Shown here piece by piece: positions 1-9,243 of a DNA stretch of 35,194 nt. Every line of letters begins with the position of its first letter. Position 1 is the stretch's first letter. Source of the stretch: an uncultured Bacteroidales bacterium (lineage in GTDB: Bacteria > Bacteroidota > Bacteroidia > Bacteroidales > Muribaculaceae). The stretch is from assembly GCA_902785925.1 (NCBI GenBank), contig CADAAI010000028.1, forward strand, positions 1-35,194, written 5' to 3'. Under the pieces are notes generated by a model. It was not told where the DNA came from and searched no databases. It was given only the letters and a program-made list of their open reading frames with translations. The position numbers and the translations under genes are program-made.

Positions 1-52
1 TACATCAGCCGTTCATTGTAACCATGTTTCTTTCTTTTTCTTTCTGACATAA

Positions 53-90
53 TGAACCCCGAAAGTTTTTTGTCTAACTTTCGGGGTTCA
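53..90. other. Perfect 15-bp inverted repeat downstream of tonB
   Basis: Bases 53-67 (TGAACCCCGAAAGTT) are exactly complementary to 76-90, with an 8-base loop. It lies 52 bases past the tonB stop on the minus strand. Neither side has a clean T-run, so it is not a textbook intrinsic terminator, but it probably marks the 3' end of the operon transcript. Bases 1-52 hold no recognisable gene. Confidence 0.6.
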
Positions 91-141
91 TATCAAAACT
101 CTTCCCTTTTCTTTATTATATCACCATTTATCTCTTTAATA

Positions 142-1017
142 TTATCGGATTGTGTAGGTGAGAGTTCCTGTGCGCTCAATAGACTGACCTACAGGTACAC
201 GGAAACGTGACTGGCGAGCAAGTGAGAGGCATCGGTTTCTTGTAGTAGGATCGGTTACTGAACCACCAGTGATGGTTGCTTTAGTAACTGCTCCAGTCGG
301 GCTGACAGTCACTCGAATGACCACTGTTCCTGGAGCAGGACACTTAGCTGTTGGGAAATATTCCAACGTATAGCCTTCAAGTCCATCTACACCTGGCTTA
401 CCTACCGCCTTCTCAGCGCCCTTCGTTCCATCGGGATTGCCCTGCTTACCCTCGCCATTACCATTAGACTTGCCAAAAGCTTTGCTCATGCGCTTGTCGG
501 CCTCGCTAGGCGCCGCCGGTGTTGCTGGCTTGGACTGTTCAGGCTTCTTAACAGCTGGTTGCTGCTTAGGGTCGCCTTGTTTTTGAGACGGCTTGGGAGT
601 GGGCTGCTCGGTTTTTTTCTCAGCTGGGAGCTTCTTAGGTTGCTCCTGCACCTTCATGGGCGACGGTTGCGTTGGTGTAGCGACCTGCTGTTGTGGTGCC
701 TCGTCGAAAACTCCGTTGTCGCTGAGGTCGTTCTGTCCCGCAAGTTCATTGTTGTCGCTCTCGGAGGGTTGCTCAGCTGCATCATCGGGCTGTGCCGCCT
801 CGTCGTTGAGCATCTCCTCAAAGTCGCCCAACTCGACAAACTCACCGCCAAACATGATTGTGTCCTGCAGCAGTTGCGTTTCCGCCTCGCCATCGAGTGG
901 CGGATAGTGGTAGTGCAGACTCGTGAAAAGCAGCAATGCCACAATACCCCCACCCAGCAACAAGGTGATTATTGCCGAAAGAAGCCGATTTCTATTATCG
1001 TTGTTATTACTTGCCAT
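142..1017 (-). CDS. tonB: TonB-like energy transducer
   Basis: A 291-residue protein. Family role: links the ExbB-ExbD proton channel in the inner membrane to TonB-dependent receptors in the outer membrane. Seen: one membrane segment near residues 11-32 (IITLLLGGGIVALLLF), a long periplasmic linker rich in Pro, Gln, Lys and Glu (about 75-200), and a C-terminal domain (about 210-291) with the beta pattern VVIRVTVSPTGAVTKATI found in TonB C-terminal domains. It starts 26 bases after exbD and is the last gene of the exbB-exbD-tonB series. A close relative such as a TolA-like transducer is possible, but the short C-terminal domain and the ExbB/ExbD neighbours favour TonB. Confidence 0.85.
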   Translation of the reverse strand: MASNNNDNRNRLLSAIITLLLGGGIVALLLFTSLHYHYPPLDGEAETQLLQDTIMFGGEFVELGDFEEMLNDEAAQPDDAAEQPSESDNNELAGQNDLSDNGVFDEAPQQQVATPTQPSPMKVQEQPKKLPAEKKTEQPTPKPSQKQGDPKQQPAVKKPEQSKPATPAAPSEADKRMSKAFGKSNGNGEGKQGNPDGTKGAEKAVGKPGVDGLEGYTLEYFPTAKCPAPGTVVIRVTVSPTGAVTKATITGGSVTDPTTRNRCLSLARQSRFRVPVGQSIERTGTLTYTIR

Positions 1018-1043
1018 TTAAATATCAAGGTAAGATTTTTTGT

Positions 1044-1658
1044 TTAATGCTCAGTCACAGTGGTAACAGGTTGAGGCTGCTGAGTAGCACCCTGCGCCTG
1101 CTGCATGGTTGATGCATTGGCGGGAATTTCGGTCACTGTAGTGGAGCCTTGAGTTGCCGATGCTGGTGAGGCATCCTGAGCTGGCAAAGCTGCAGCATCC
1201 TGAACTGGCTGTTCGGGTTCGGGTGCAGCATACTGCTCGCTAGCGGGCTTAGTTGCGAGAACCACCTTTATACCCACTTTAGCACCCTTGTCGAGAATGT
1301 CGACAATCTTGCCATAAGGAACCTCCTGATCGGCATGAAGGGCAATGAACTGAGTTGGGTCGCTCTGCTTCACCGCCTCGAGAAAACCGTAAAGCTGGTC
1401 AAGTGGCAGCGGTTTGAGTTCGCCTTGCTTGAGCGAGTCGCTCTGCTGTACAAACATATTCATGTCCTTGTCGATGTAGATGCGCGTTGTGGGCTTGATG
1501 GCCGTCTGCTGTCCGCTCTGAGGCAAATTCACCTCCATCGCCGATGGAAAGACAAATGTAGAGGTCACCATGAAGAAGATGAGCAGCAAGAATATAACGT
1601 CGGTCATCGATGCCATGCTAAACATCGACAAAGATTTGTGTTGTCTCTTTAATGCCAT
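1044..1658 (-). CDS. exbD: ExbD/TolR family biopolymer transporter
   Basis: A 204-residue inner-membrane protein. Family role: with ExbB it forms the proton channel that energises TonB. Seen: a short basic cytoplasmic N-terminus, then the single transmembrane helix MTDVIFLLLIFFMVTSTFV with the conserved Asp at residue 20 that carries protons, then a periplasmic domain (about 45-135). The last 65 residues are a Pro/Gln/Ala/Thr-rich extension longer than in the usual family member of about 140 residues; it may be an extra periplasmic linker. It begins 13 bases after exbB, so the two are surely cotranscribed. Confidence 0.92.
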   Translation of the reverse strand: MALKRQHKSLSMFSMASMTDVIFLLLIFFMVTSTFVFPSAMEVNLPQSGQQTAIKPTTRIYIDKDMNMFVQQSDSLKQGELKPLPLDQLYGFLEAVKQSDPTQFIALHADQEVPYGKIVDILDKGAKVGIKVVLATKPASEQYAAPEPEQPVQDAAALPAQDASPASATQGSTTVTEIPANASTMQQAQGATQQPQPVTTVTEH

Positions 1659-1671
1659 AATGGTGATGTGG

Positions 1672-2370
1672 TTACTGTTTAGGTTTAACTGGCTCGTTGA
1701 GCAGATCCATGAACTCCATAGTGTTGCCCTCGAGACGGTTCATGATCTTGTTGACACGTGAAGTAAGATAGTTGTAAGCAAACAGTGCGAGGATGCCCAC
1801 TACAAGACCTGCAACGGTGGTGACGAGAGCCTCGTAGATACCACTAGCAAGGATACTCACGTTACTATTTTGACCAGCACTAGCTAAAGCGTAGAACGCC
1901 TGCACCATACCAGTTACAGTACCTAAGAAACCAATCATTGGAGCACCAGCTGCAGTGGTGGCGAGCCAGTTGAAGCCCTTCTCCATCTTGGCCACCTCCA
2001 TGTTACCAACATTCTCGATGGCTACGAGCACATCGTTCATAGGTCGTCCAATGCGTGACACGCCCTTCTCAATCATGCGAGCGTAAGGAGTGTCGGTAGA
2101 GAGGCATAATTGTTTAGCCTCATCGATTTTGCCATTCTGGATCAAGTTTTTGATACTCTGGAGGAAATTGTTATCGGCTTTTGTGACCCTGCTAGTTGCG
2201 AAGAGTCTCTCAAAGAAGATGTAGATGCTCACGAGCAACAGCAGTGCCAGTGGTATCATGAGCCAGCCACCCTTGAGGGTGAGGTCCCATACCGATAAAG
2301 CAGTAGATACAGTAGCGCCTTGAGCGCCTTGAGTTGCCGCTTGGGCTACTATCATGTTAATAATTGCCAT
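1672..2370 (-). CDS. exbB: ExbB/TolQ/MotA-type proton channel protein
   Basis: A 232-residue membrane protein. Family role: the multi-helix half of the ExbB-ExbD proton channel. Seen: a first hydrophobic helix around residues 33-53 (GGWLMIPLALLLLVSIYIFF), a cytoplasmic region with the family pattern RIGRPMNDVLVAIENVGN, and two later helices, including TAAGAPMIGFLGTVTGMVQA with the polar Thr residues typical of the pore, then VTTVAGLVVGILALFAYNYL. Length is normal. It lies 46 bases after pdxJ and just before exbD. ExbB and TolQ cannot be told apart by sequence alone; the tonB neighbour favours ExbB. Confidence 0.92.
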   Translation of the reverse strand: MAIINMIVAQAATQGAQGATVSTALSVWDLTLKGGWLMIPLALLLLVSIYIFFERLFATSRVTKADNNFLQSIKNLIQNGKIDEAKQLCLSTDTPYARMIEKGVSRIGRPMNDVLVAIENVGNMEVAKMEKGFNWLATTAAGAPMIGFLGTVTGMVQAFYALASAGQNSNVSILASGIYEALVTTVAGLVVGILALFAYNYLTSRVNKIMNRLEGNTMEFMDLLNEPVKPKQ

Positions 2371-2416
2371 GATGTTTAGATTTTATTTTTTGTGTGGTTA
2401 TTAATTCAATTTTAGA

Positions 2417-3130
2417 TTATTGCAGACATTTCTTGTAAGCCTCGATAGTGCGTTCTAGGCCAAGGTAGAGCGCATCGCTGATGAGCGCATGGCCTATCGA
2501 TACCTCGTCGAGATAAGGCACATTGTCTTTGAAGAACTTTAGGTTGAGCAAGTTCAAGTCATGACCTGCGTTTAGTCCTAGACCTGCTTCGTGAGCAGCG
2601 ATGGCGGCAATGCGGTAAGGCTCAACTGCGCGATTGGGGTCGGTCGAGAATTGCTCGGCAAATGGGCCTGTGTAAAGCTCAACACGGTCGGCACCTGTCA
2701 TAGCAGCCTGACGCACACGCTCGGGTGTAGCATCAACAAAGATGCTCACCCTGATTCCAGCATCCTGCAACCTTGCTACCACCTCCTTGAGGAAGTCGAT
2801 GTTCTCTTGCACTGGCCATCCACATGATGAGGTAAGTACATCGGGCGAATCGGGCACTAGAGTTGCCTGATGTGGTTTCACCTGCAAAACGATATCCATA
2901 AATCGCTCATCGGGGAAACCCTCGATATTGAACTCGGTGTGCAGAGCGGGTTTAAGGTCGTAGACATCGGACTTGCGAATGTGTCGCTCATCGGGTCTAG
3001 GATGCACCGTAATGCCATCGGCTCCAAATCTTTCGCAGTCGAGAGCCACTTGCAGCACATTGGGCAGGTTGCCGCCACGCGCATTGCGCAGCGTTGCTAT
3101 CTTATTTATATTAACACTCAGGTTTACCAT
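2417..3130 (-). CDS. pdxJ: Pyridoxine 5'-phosphate synthase
   Basis: A 237-residue cytosolic enzyme of vitamin B6 synthesis that condenses 1-deoxyxylulose 5-phosphate with 3-amino-2-oxopropyl phosphate to give pyridoxine 5'-phosphate. Seen: the TIM-barrel start [19 protein letters not shown], the [16 protein letters not shown] phosphate/active-site loop near residues 36-51, the central [10 protein letters not shown] segment and the late [15 protein letters not shown] motif. Length is as in E. coli. It is the first gene of the minus-strand operon leading into exbB-exbD-tonB and is divergent from nadK across a 207-base gap. The link between B6 synthesis and the Ton system is probably positional only. 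Confidence 0.96.
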   Translation of the reverse strand: MVNLSVNINKIATLRNARGGNLPNVLQVALDCERFGADGITVHPRPDERHIRKSDVYDLKPALHTEFNIEGFPDERFMDIVLQVKPHQATLVPDSPDVLTSSCGWPVQENIDFLKEVVARLQDAGIRVSIFVDATPERVRQAAMTGADRVELYTGPFAEQFSTDPNRAVEPYRIAAIAAHEAGLGLNAGHDLNLLNLKFFKDNVPYLDEVSIGHALISDALYLGLERTIEAYKKCLQ

Positions 3131-3337
3131 AAAATGTTTGCTTTGTTTAATTATAACGAGTTGTTTTCAATAATTAGTGCATTGATATGGGCAAAAATTA
3201 GTATATTTGCCGTGCAAAAATTAATTAAGTCACAAAATTAGGAGAAAAGCGTGAAAAATAAAAACAATCTAGCAGATAATAAATATTTTTCAACGTTTTT
3301 TACAAATTAGGCACCCCTATCAAAACAATATAGAACG
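3131..3337. promoter_or_regulatory. Divergent pdxJ-nadK intergenic region
   Basis: The 207-base AT-rich gap between two divergent genes must hold promoters for both. On the plus strand there is a -7 box TATATTTG at 3202-3209 with a TTG at 3182-3184, 17 bases upstream, which is short of the usual 19-22. That would give nadK a leader of about 120 bases. No good matching box was found for pdxJ. No gene is seen here. Confidence 0.45.
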
Positions 3338-4204
3338 ATGAAGATAGCACTATTTGGCAACCCTTATCAAGAGAAGTACAAGGCCTCGCTCAACGACTTT
3401 GTTTCTTATCTGCAAGAGGCGAGCGATCTGATGATAGAGAAAGACTTTCGTGACTACCTTGAGTCGATGGGCATCGACACGGATAAAGCTCAGGTTCTAG
3501 AAACTGGCAACTTTGGTGGTGCAGAATTGGCAGTGAGCATTGGCGGTGACGGAACCTTGCTGAGCAAGGCGGCTCTACTGGCTCGCCAAGGCATTCCCGT
3601 TGTGGGCATCAACACGGGACACCTGGGCTACCTTGCCGCATGTCGACTTAATGAAGCCCGCGAAATGATAGAGAGCATAAAGCATGGCGACTGTCGCCAC
3701 GAAGAGCGCACAATGCTTCAGCTTGTGAGCATCAATGGGGAACCTTGTGACAACATCATCGCGTTGAATGAAATTGCTATTCTACGTCAGGACACCACAT
3801 CGATGATTTCGATGCCCACCACTATAAATGGGACAATGTTGACAACATATATGGGTGACGGTCTGGTGATAAGCACTCCCACAGGCTCAACTGCCTACAA
3901 CATGAGCGTGGGTGGGCCTATTATGATGCCACTCACTAGCTGCCTAGCCCTCTCTCCTATCTCACCCCACTCGCTCACGATGCGCCCCATCGTGGTTAGC
4001 GACAACTCAGAGATTGTGGTTACCATCAATACACGTGCACAATGGATACAGGTGAGTGTTGACGGTATGGCAATGACACTTCCAAGCGGCAGCACAGTGA
4101 AGATAGCACAAGCGCCATACAAACTCTCGGTCATCCAAAAGAAAGAGCACAACTTTGCCAACACCTTGCGCGAGAAACTGCTTTGGGGAGCAGACCAAAG
4201 ATAA
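3338..4204 (+). CDS. nadK: NAD kinase
   Basis: A 288-residue cytosolic enzyme that phosphorylates NAD to NADP using ATP or polyphosphate. Seen: GGDGT at residues 69-73, the family's catalytic/ATP signature, followed by GIPVVGINTGHLGYLA; NEIAIL in the middle; and TPTGSTAYNMSVGGPI near 180-195, which binds NAD. The length is that of Bacteroidetes NadK. It leads a plus-strand pair with the LD-carboxypeptidase 57 bases downstream and is divergent from pdxJ. All key motifs are intact. Confidence 0.96.
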   Translation: MKIALFGNPYQEKYKASLNDFVSYLQEASDLMIEKDFRDYLESMGIDTDKAQVLETGNFGGAELAVSIGGDGTLLSKAALLARQGIPVVGINTGHLGYLAACRLNEAREMIESIKHGDCRHEERTMLQLVSINGEPCDNIIALNEIAILRQDTTSMISMPTTINGTMLTTYMGDGLVISTPTGSTAYNMSVGGPIMMPLTSCLALSPISPHSLTMRPIVVSDNSEIVVTINTRAQWIQVSVDGMAMTLPSGSTVKIAQAPYKLSVIQKKEHNFANTLREKLLWGADQR

Positions 4205-4261
4205 TGCTGAATGCCTAATCGCCATAGATTTTAAGGCTAGATTGAATATGACACTTAAACA

Positions 4262-5176
4262 ATGATTGTACCAGCACTACTGAAACCAGGCGATAAGGTG
4301 GCGATTGTTTCGCCATCGGGGACAGTACTGCCTGAGAGGGTGGATGGTGCAGTGCGCGCCTTTGAAAAGTGGGGCTTCGTGCCTGTGGTTGGAAAACATT
4401 GCCGAGAGCAGTACACCGCCTATGGCGTTGTGAGTCACAGCGCCCCGATTCAATCACGCCTTGACGACTTGCAGGAAGCAATTCACGATTCCGAAGTGCG
4501 TGCCATCCTGTGCAGCCGTGGTGGCTATGGTGCCGTGCAACTGCTTGAACATCTTGATCTTGACTATATTGCTACACACCCCAAGTGGCTTGTGGGCTTC
4601 AGCGACATATCGGCCCTGCATGCCGCATGGCATAAGGCTGGTGTTGTGAGTATTCATTCGCCTATGGCGAAACACTTGACCCTCTATGACACAGACGATG
4701 AGATAAACCAAATAAACCACAAAATCATGACACGGGGCGAGTACCCAAGCTATTGTGTAGCTGGACATCGCCACAACCGACCAGGCAGCGCAACAGCCAC
4801 CCTAACCGGTGGCAATCTAGCCGTACTAATGGGACTGCTTGCCACTCCGTTCAACATGATTAGACCAGGGCACATCCTATTTATCGAGGACGTTGCCGAG
4901 CAGGTGTACCAAGTGCAACGATTGCTCTACCACCTGCGCCTTGCCGGCATACTTCCACGCCTTGCGGGACTGATTGTGGGACAGTTCACTAAACATCGCG
5001 GTGACGAAACCAACGCAATGGTTGATATGATTAGCGACATGGTGGCAGACTATGATTATCCTGTGGCCTTTGATTTCCCCATTGGCCATGTGCCAAGAAA
5101 CGTTCCGCTTGTTGAAGGCTTGACAGCAACCTTAACAGTTAGTGCCGAAGAAACCAGGTTATCGATGAGAAATTAG
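4262..5176 (+). CDS. LD-carboxypeptidase (peptidase S66 family)
   Basis: A 304-residue protein of the LdcA/MccF family, which removes the terminal D-alanine from tetrapeptides in peptidoglycan recycling (LdcA) or cleaves related amide bonds (MccF). Seen: N-terminal ALLKPGDKVAIVSPSG, the SRGGYGA turn at 85-91, the nucleophile motif GFSDIS with Ser at 114, the Glu-containing FIEDVAEQVYQVQRLL segment, and C-terminal IGHVPRNVPLVEG with the expected active-site His. No signal peptide, so a cytosolic recycling role is likely. It follows nadK on the same strand. Its stop codon overlaps the stop of the convergent CapA gene. Confidence 0.93.
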   Translation: MIVPALLKPGDKVAIVSPSGTVLPERVDGAVRAFEKWGFVPVVGKHCREQYTAYGVVSHSAPIQSRLDDLQEAIHDSEVRAILCSRGGYGAVQLLEHLDLDYIATHPKWLVGFSDISALHAAWHKAGVVSIHSPMAKHLTLYDTDDEINQINHKIMTRGEYPSYCVAGHRHNRPGSATATLTGGNLAVLMGLLATPFNMIRPGHILFIEDVAEQVYQVQRLLYHLRLAGILPRLAGLIVGQFTKHRGDETNAMVDMISDMVADYDYPVAFDFPIGHVPRNVPLVEGLTATLTVSAEETRLSMRN

Positions 5177-6102
5177 AAATCGCTTCTCACGATGTGTGGA
5201 GTGCAATTGTGAATGTAGATAGGGATAGTTGTAGGGGTTATAGTATCCTCAGTAATTTTAAGAGACACGGCACAGGCGCGTGCATTGATGTCACGCTTTT
5301 GATCAAAGATAAAATTCCCGATACTGTAGTAGATGTACTTTCCATGGTATTGCTCCACACTCTGCATGGTGTGAGTGTGGTGGCAGATGAGACAGTCGGC
5401 ACCAGCATCAATGAGTTGATGTGCCTGCATCACCTGTTGTACTGCGGGCTCTAGCACATGCTCCCTACCCCAATGCAAGCTCACGATGACGCAACAATCT
5501 GGGTCATCACGCTTAAGAGCATGAACCCTAGCCAGCAGCTTGTCAAAGCCTTCCTGACTCACGCTGGGGTGGTCGGGGAGATAAGGAGTATTTTCCAGTG
5601 CTAGCCGAAGCGACGCTAGCACATAGACATTGCGTGGAGAGGATGATATGAGCACAGGCTGCACAGCATCTTCCATGTTATTGCCGGCGCCAATGGGCAC
5701 CATTCCCTCTTTAATAATGTTGTCGCGTGTGTCGATGAGCCCCTCGCGGCCTTGGTCAATACTGTGATTATTAGCAAGGTTAAGGTGAGTGACTCCATGA
5801 GCTTTGAGCGTTGCCAACCACTCAGGTTCGCCTCGAAAGACAAACTTCTTGTAGACTGGTGCATCGACCTTAGTAGCCGGACACTCGAGATTGGCAACCA
5901 CCACATCGGAGGTGCTGAACAGCGAATCGATTCCGCTTGAGAAAAGAAAGTGAGTGTCACCATTGTTTTGCTCAATAGCTCGCCTCACACCACGGTCGAG
6001 CAACACGTCGCCGGTGAAAGTCACCGTCAACGTGTCGCCCGCGTGCAGTGCGATGGCCACATGAGCCATTAACATTAATAGAAATATCTTTAAGAGTCTC
6101 AA
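5173..6102 (-). CDS. CapA family metallophosphatase-like protein
   Basis: A 309-residue protein of the CapA/PgsA family (calcineurin-like fold), named for poly-gamma-glutamate capsule synthesis but of unknown substrate in most Bacteroidetes. Seen: a signal peptide (about 1-22, RLLKIFLLMLMAHVAIALHA), then the family's ordered metal-binding motifs: TFTGDVLLDRG, VVANLECP, HLNLANNHSIDQG, VSLHWGREH, ICHHTHTMQ and YYSIGNFIFDQ. The start chosen is TTG at 6102, because the first ATG (residue 10) would remove the basic end of the signal peptide. No other polyglutamate synthesis genes (capB, capC) are near, so a capsule role is not supported here. Confidence 0.88.
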   Translation of the reverse strand: MRLLKIFLLMLMAHVAIALHAGDTLTVTFTGDVLLDRGVRRAIEQNNGDTHFLFSSGIDSLFSTSDVVVANLECPATKVDAPVYKKFVFRGEPEWLATLKAHGVTHLNLANNHSIDQGREGLIDTRDNIIKEGMVPIGAGNNMEDAVQPVLISSSPRNVYVLASLRLALENTPYLPDHPSVSQEGFDKLLARVHALKRDDPDCCVIVSLHWGREHVLEPAVQQVMQAHQLIDAGADCLICHHTHTMQSVEQYHGKYIYYSIGNFIFDQKRDINARACAVSLKITEDTITPTTIPIYIHNCTPHIVRSDF

Positions 6103-6140
6103 AGTATTAACTATTTTGTGCTTTTCATACTCCCCTAAAT

Positions 6141-6161
6141 CCCCCTCTATCTTAGAGGGGG
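6141..6161. repeat. Short GC-rich hairpin (CCCCCTCTA/TAGAGGGGG)
   Basis: A 9-bp perfect stem with a 3-base loop in the 116-base gap between the DUF3160 gene and the CapA gene, both on the minus strand. It has no T-run after it on either strand. It may slow transcription or stabilise the upstream mRNA end, or be a small dispersed repeat. No gene is seen in this gap. Confidence 0.5.
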
Positions 6162-6218
6162 AACTTTAAGGACATTTTTCTCGCCAACTTTCAAAAAGTG
6201 GGAATTGATCAAAATCAA

Positions 6219-8642
6219 TTAGCAGCCTGTACTGTAGAAGAAGTGCTCATTATCGAGCGGCTTGCTGTCGAGCGGCACAATGATTTCCTCCATCCACGAA
6301 GGGATGCCCTTGTTGGGCTGAGACTTAAGTTGCTGCTGCCACTCCTCATCGGTAGTGCGTGGTGCAGCAATATCTTCCTGGAACTCACGATAAGAGAATA
6401 CAGCGCCACGAGTAAGGTAGAGATAACCACCCACCTCGACAACAACGTAGATTTCGTGGGCAGGACCTACAGCTTCATAGAGCACACTCTTGTTGGGGTT
6501 GTTATCGGCATTGGCAGTATAGACATCGGCAATCACAGCAATGCTCTTGTCGGCTCCACTCACAGCAGCATCCCAACTAACACCAGGCTCGGCACCAACG
6601 ATTTGCAGTGTGATATACTCAAACGTAGAGCCAATAGCCTTGATTTGGTCATACTCCTCGCCAGTGAGCACTTGCCCGCTAAGCTCCTTCTTGCTCATGT
6701 TGAGCAGGAATTGTGCCTCCTCCCTCATTTGATTGGTGACGTTTTTCATATCATTAGTCATCATGTTGTAGTCGTTGAGCACTTTGCTTGTCGCGTTTAG
6801 CAGGTCAATAGCCTTAGTCCAGTAAGCTACATTTGGCTCCACATATCCCATCACATGAGGCTCGGGCAGGTCGTCGCCACCACCACACTCGGCACCCATT
6901 GGCTGCTTAGCATAAAGGATAGCGTCATGCTTGAGTTCGGCCCAAGAAGCCAGTGCTGCGTTCAGATTCTTCTTGTCCCATTCATGACTCTTCATAAAGT
7001 AAGGCATTTCGGGCGCTCTTTGAGCCATTCCCCTGAGTGTTTCCATCCACATGTTGGAAACTGTCGATTTCCAGTCAATCTCACCCATGCGTGCCTTCAT
7101 ACGATTCATGTTGTCGATATATTTATCCCATTTTTGGTTCTCCTTAAGTTCATCGACGAGAATTCGCATAGCGCTATTTACACCCATTGCGGCAAAGATG
7201 TCGAGTCCTTTAGGCACGTCACGCTTTGTGGACTCACTATCATAGTCGACCATTTCCTGCAGCACCTCACCATCGGGCATATAGCGCTGAGGCATGAGGT
7301 TGATTTTGCAGTGGCTTGTACGCTCATATTTAGGACGAATGCGGGTGACCTCCTCATCTTTCTTCTCAATTGCCTTGCGCACACGATTGAGGTCGTCGGC
7401 ACTTGTCATGTACTTGTTGATAGCAGCGCCATCGGCCTTCATGATGTCGTAGATATTGAGCATGCTCAAGTTGTCGCTGTTGCCCATCAGATAGGTAATA
7501 GGAGCATCAATGGTCTTGTAGGTCTTGGTATGAGCTGCACTGCTACCAATGGTGTTGGCGATGAGCAAAGCTGCCCTTAGCTGCTCGGGCTTGTCGCTGC
7601 CGAAGGGAGCATTTTGTAGCCACATCATACCCATGAAATAACGCTTGAGAGCATTGCTGCGAGTGTAATGACCACGCGGACGGTAGATGTCGTAGCCAAA
7701 CTTCACATCCTTATAATCCAAGAATTTGGAGTAGTCGTTCTGAGCCGCCTTCACATGCTTGATTTCCTGCTGTGCCATAGTCGCATACTTGGCAGGTAGA
7801 GGCATCAACTTCTTACCCGACAGCAGCGAGTGAGCGATTGCAAAATAGGTTGCACTGCGTTGAGCCGCGTCACGCATGTTGCCTTTAGATGTCTTGGCCT
7901 TTGCCATCATCTCGGTGTAGAGCGCCTTGGTGTAGTCGGTCATCACCTTGAGCATCTTACCCTCCTCCATCTTGCGCAGCATGAAGTCGAAATACATGTG
8001 ATAGACTTGCAAGTAGAGGTCGGTAGTGACGAAGCTTGGGAAAGCATGATAGTCGTTGTTCTCATAGATGTGGAACAGCTGATCCTGCTTCTCGGGTACA
8101 ATTGCAAAACCGTTGCGAGTGAGAGCATCGCGCAGAGGTTTGGGCATATCAAGCATCTGCATGGGGTTAGCAAGATTGTCGATGTTTGGTCCCATTTTGG
8201 GATGACTCTTGGTGCCCAGCATCATCAAGTTGTTCTCCTTGAGTTGCTTTTCGGCCTCATTGAGACGATTGAGAAACTCCTGCTCCTGTGGAGTAAATGA
8301 GATTTTAGGAGCCACGGTCTGCACAACAGTATTGGCCTCATCGCTCCACACATACTCATTGTTTTTTACCGCAAGCTCACGGTACCAAGAAGTCTGGTCG
8401 AACAATCCTCTCAGTTCCGCTTCCATAATGCACTTGCCCTGACGAGCCTCGAGCGCAGTTTTCAGAATTCTAATCTCATAAAGACTGAGCTGCGAGACAT
8501 CCATGTTAAGGTCGATGTTCTTGTTGAGCTGCTCAACATCGATACCAGCCTTGCCGGGCACAATAATTCTCGGGGTGTCATCGGCCATAGAATTGCCAAA
8601 AATCGACACCATCAACACTAAAACTAAAAATAACTTTTTCAT
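6219..8642 (-). CDS. DUF3160 domain secreted protein
   Basis: An 807-residue exported protein. The sequence matches the general form of DUF3160 proteins, which are common in Bacteroidetes and have no assigned function. Seen: a signal peptide at 1-20 (KKLFLVLVLMVSIFGNSMA), then one long mostly helical domain with stretches such as FPSFVTTDLYLQVYHMYFDF and GAECGGGDDLPEPHVMGYVE, the latter a conserved-looking Cys/Gly/Asp segment. No membrane segment follows the signal peptide, so it is periplasmic or on the surface. It starts 4 bases after the stop of the upstream small secreted protein, so the two are cotranscribed and may act together. Confidence 0.8.
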   Translation of the reverse strand: MKKLFLVLVLMVSIFGNSMADDTPRIIVPGKAGIDVEQLNKNIDLNMDVSQLSLYEIRILKTALEARQGKCIMEAELRGLFDQTSWYRELAVKNNEYVWSDEANTVVQTVAPKISFTPQEQEFLNRLNEAEKQLKENNLMMLGTKSHPKMGPNIDNLANPMQMLDMPKPLRDALTRNGFAIVPEKQDQLFHIYENNDYHAFPSFVTTDLYLQVYHMYFDFMLRKMEEGKMLKVMTDYTKALYTEMMAKAKTSKGNMRDAAQRSATYFAIAHSLLSGKKLMPLPAKYATMAQQEIKHVKAAQNDYSKFLDYKDVKFGYDIYRPRGHYTRSNALKRYFMGMMWLQNAPFGSDKPEQLRAALLIANTIGSSAAHTKTYKTIDAPITYLMGNSDNLSMLNIYDIMKADGAAINKYMTSADDLNRVRKAIEKKDEEVTRIRPKYERTSHCKINLMPQRYMPDGEVLQEMVDYDSESTKRDVPKGLDIFAAMGVNSAMRILVDELKENQKWDKYIDNMNRMKARMGEIDWKSTVSNMWMETLRGMAQRAPEMPYFMKSHEWDKKNLNAALASWAELKHDAILYAKQPMGAECGGGDDLPEPHVMGYVEPNVAYWTKAIDLLNATSKVLNDYNMMTNDMKNVTNQMREEAQFLLNMSKKELSGQVLTGEEYDQIKAIGSTFEYITLQIVGAEPGVSWDAAVSGADKSIAVIADVYTANADNNPNKSVLYEAVGPAHEIYVVVEVGGYLYLTRGAVFSYREFQEDIAAPRTTDEEWQQQLKSQPNKGIPSWMEEIIVPLDSKPLDNEHFFYSTGC

Positions 8643-8646
8643 CTTT

Positions 8647-9198
8647 TTAAAAGATTAATGAATATAAAAACTGATAACAATCATGAACCGTTTTGCATGT
8701 GGCGACGTGAGCATCGAACCCTAATCCAAAACCATGCCAACTATAGTCGGAAACCTCGAACGAGCCTCGTGAGTTTTTCTCAATTGCCCTTACTTTACCA
8801 TCATCGGTAACCGTGAAGTCGACGAGTTCGCCTCCCAGCCTGCTTCCAAGCCAAAGCGGCCTGATGTCGCCCCGAAAATTCTTGAACACGAAGACCCTGC
8901 GGCTTGGCGCCTTGAAATATCTCGAGCCCTTGAAGACACCTACAACCGCATCGACCGAACCATCTCCGTTGATATCGGTTGTAGCAAATCGATAGACCGG
9001 GTAATTTAGTTGCCACGTTGAAGCCACCTTGCCGTCGATAGTGAGCGTCAGGTTCCATAGCGAGTCGTTAACCTGAACAATATCAAACTGCTGAGCCGAA
9101 GCCGTGAAACCAGAAAAAAAGAAGGCAATCGCTAAAACAGCACCTGTAAAACCAGTGCTCAACAGAGATTGCCTAATATTTCCAGATACCTTGTGCAT
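8647..9198 (-). CDS. Small secreted protein with an FG-GAP-like repeat
   Basis: A 183-residue protein I do not recognise as a named family. Seen: an N-terminal signal peptide (about 1-35, core GFTGAVLAIAFFFSGFTASA, then QQ), followed by a beta-rich domain containing TTDINGDGSVDAVVGVF, which resembles the calcium-binding DxNGDG loop of FG-GAP/VCBS beta-propeller repeats. It ends four bases before the DUF3160 gene and is only 45 bases from queA upstream. An accessory or partner role for the DUF3160 protein is inferred from gene position alone. Confidence 0.65.
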   Translation of the reverse strand: MHKVSGNIRQSLLSTGFTGAVLAIAFFFSGFTASAQQFDIVQVNDSLWNLTLTIDGKVASTWQLNYPVYRFATTDINGDGSVDAVVGVFKGSRYFKAPSRRVFVFKNFRGDIRPLWLGSRLGGELVDFTVTDDGKVRAIEKNSRGSFEVSDYSWHGFGLGFDAHVATCKTVHDCYQFLYSLIF

Positions 9199-9243
9199 GA
9201 CTAGGAAGGCTAAATGGTAACGTGCACAAACTAAATCTCGCTC

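Noticed and set aside
6141..6161. CCCCCTCTA hairpin as a mobile element end
   Set aside because: Only one copy is in the window and there is no transposase or target duplication.
6203..6220. AATTGAT/ATCAATT hairpin at the DUF3160 stop as a terminator
   Set aside because: The stem is short and AT-only, overlaps the stop codon, and has only a weak T-run some bases later.
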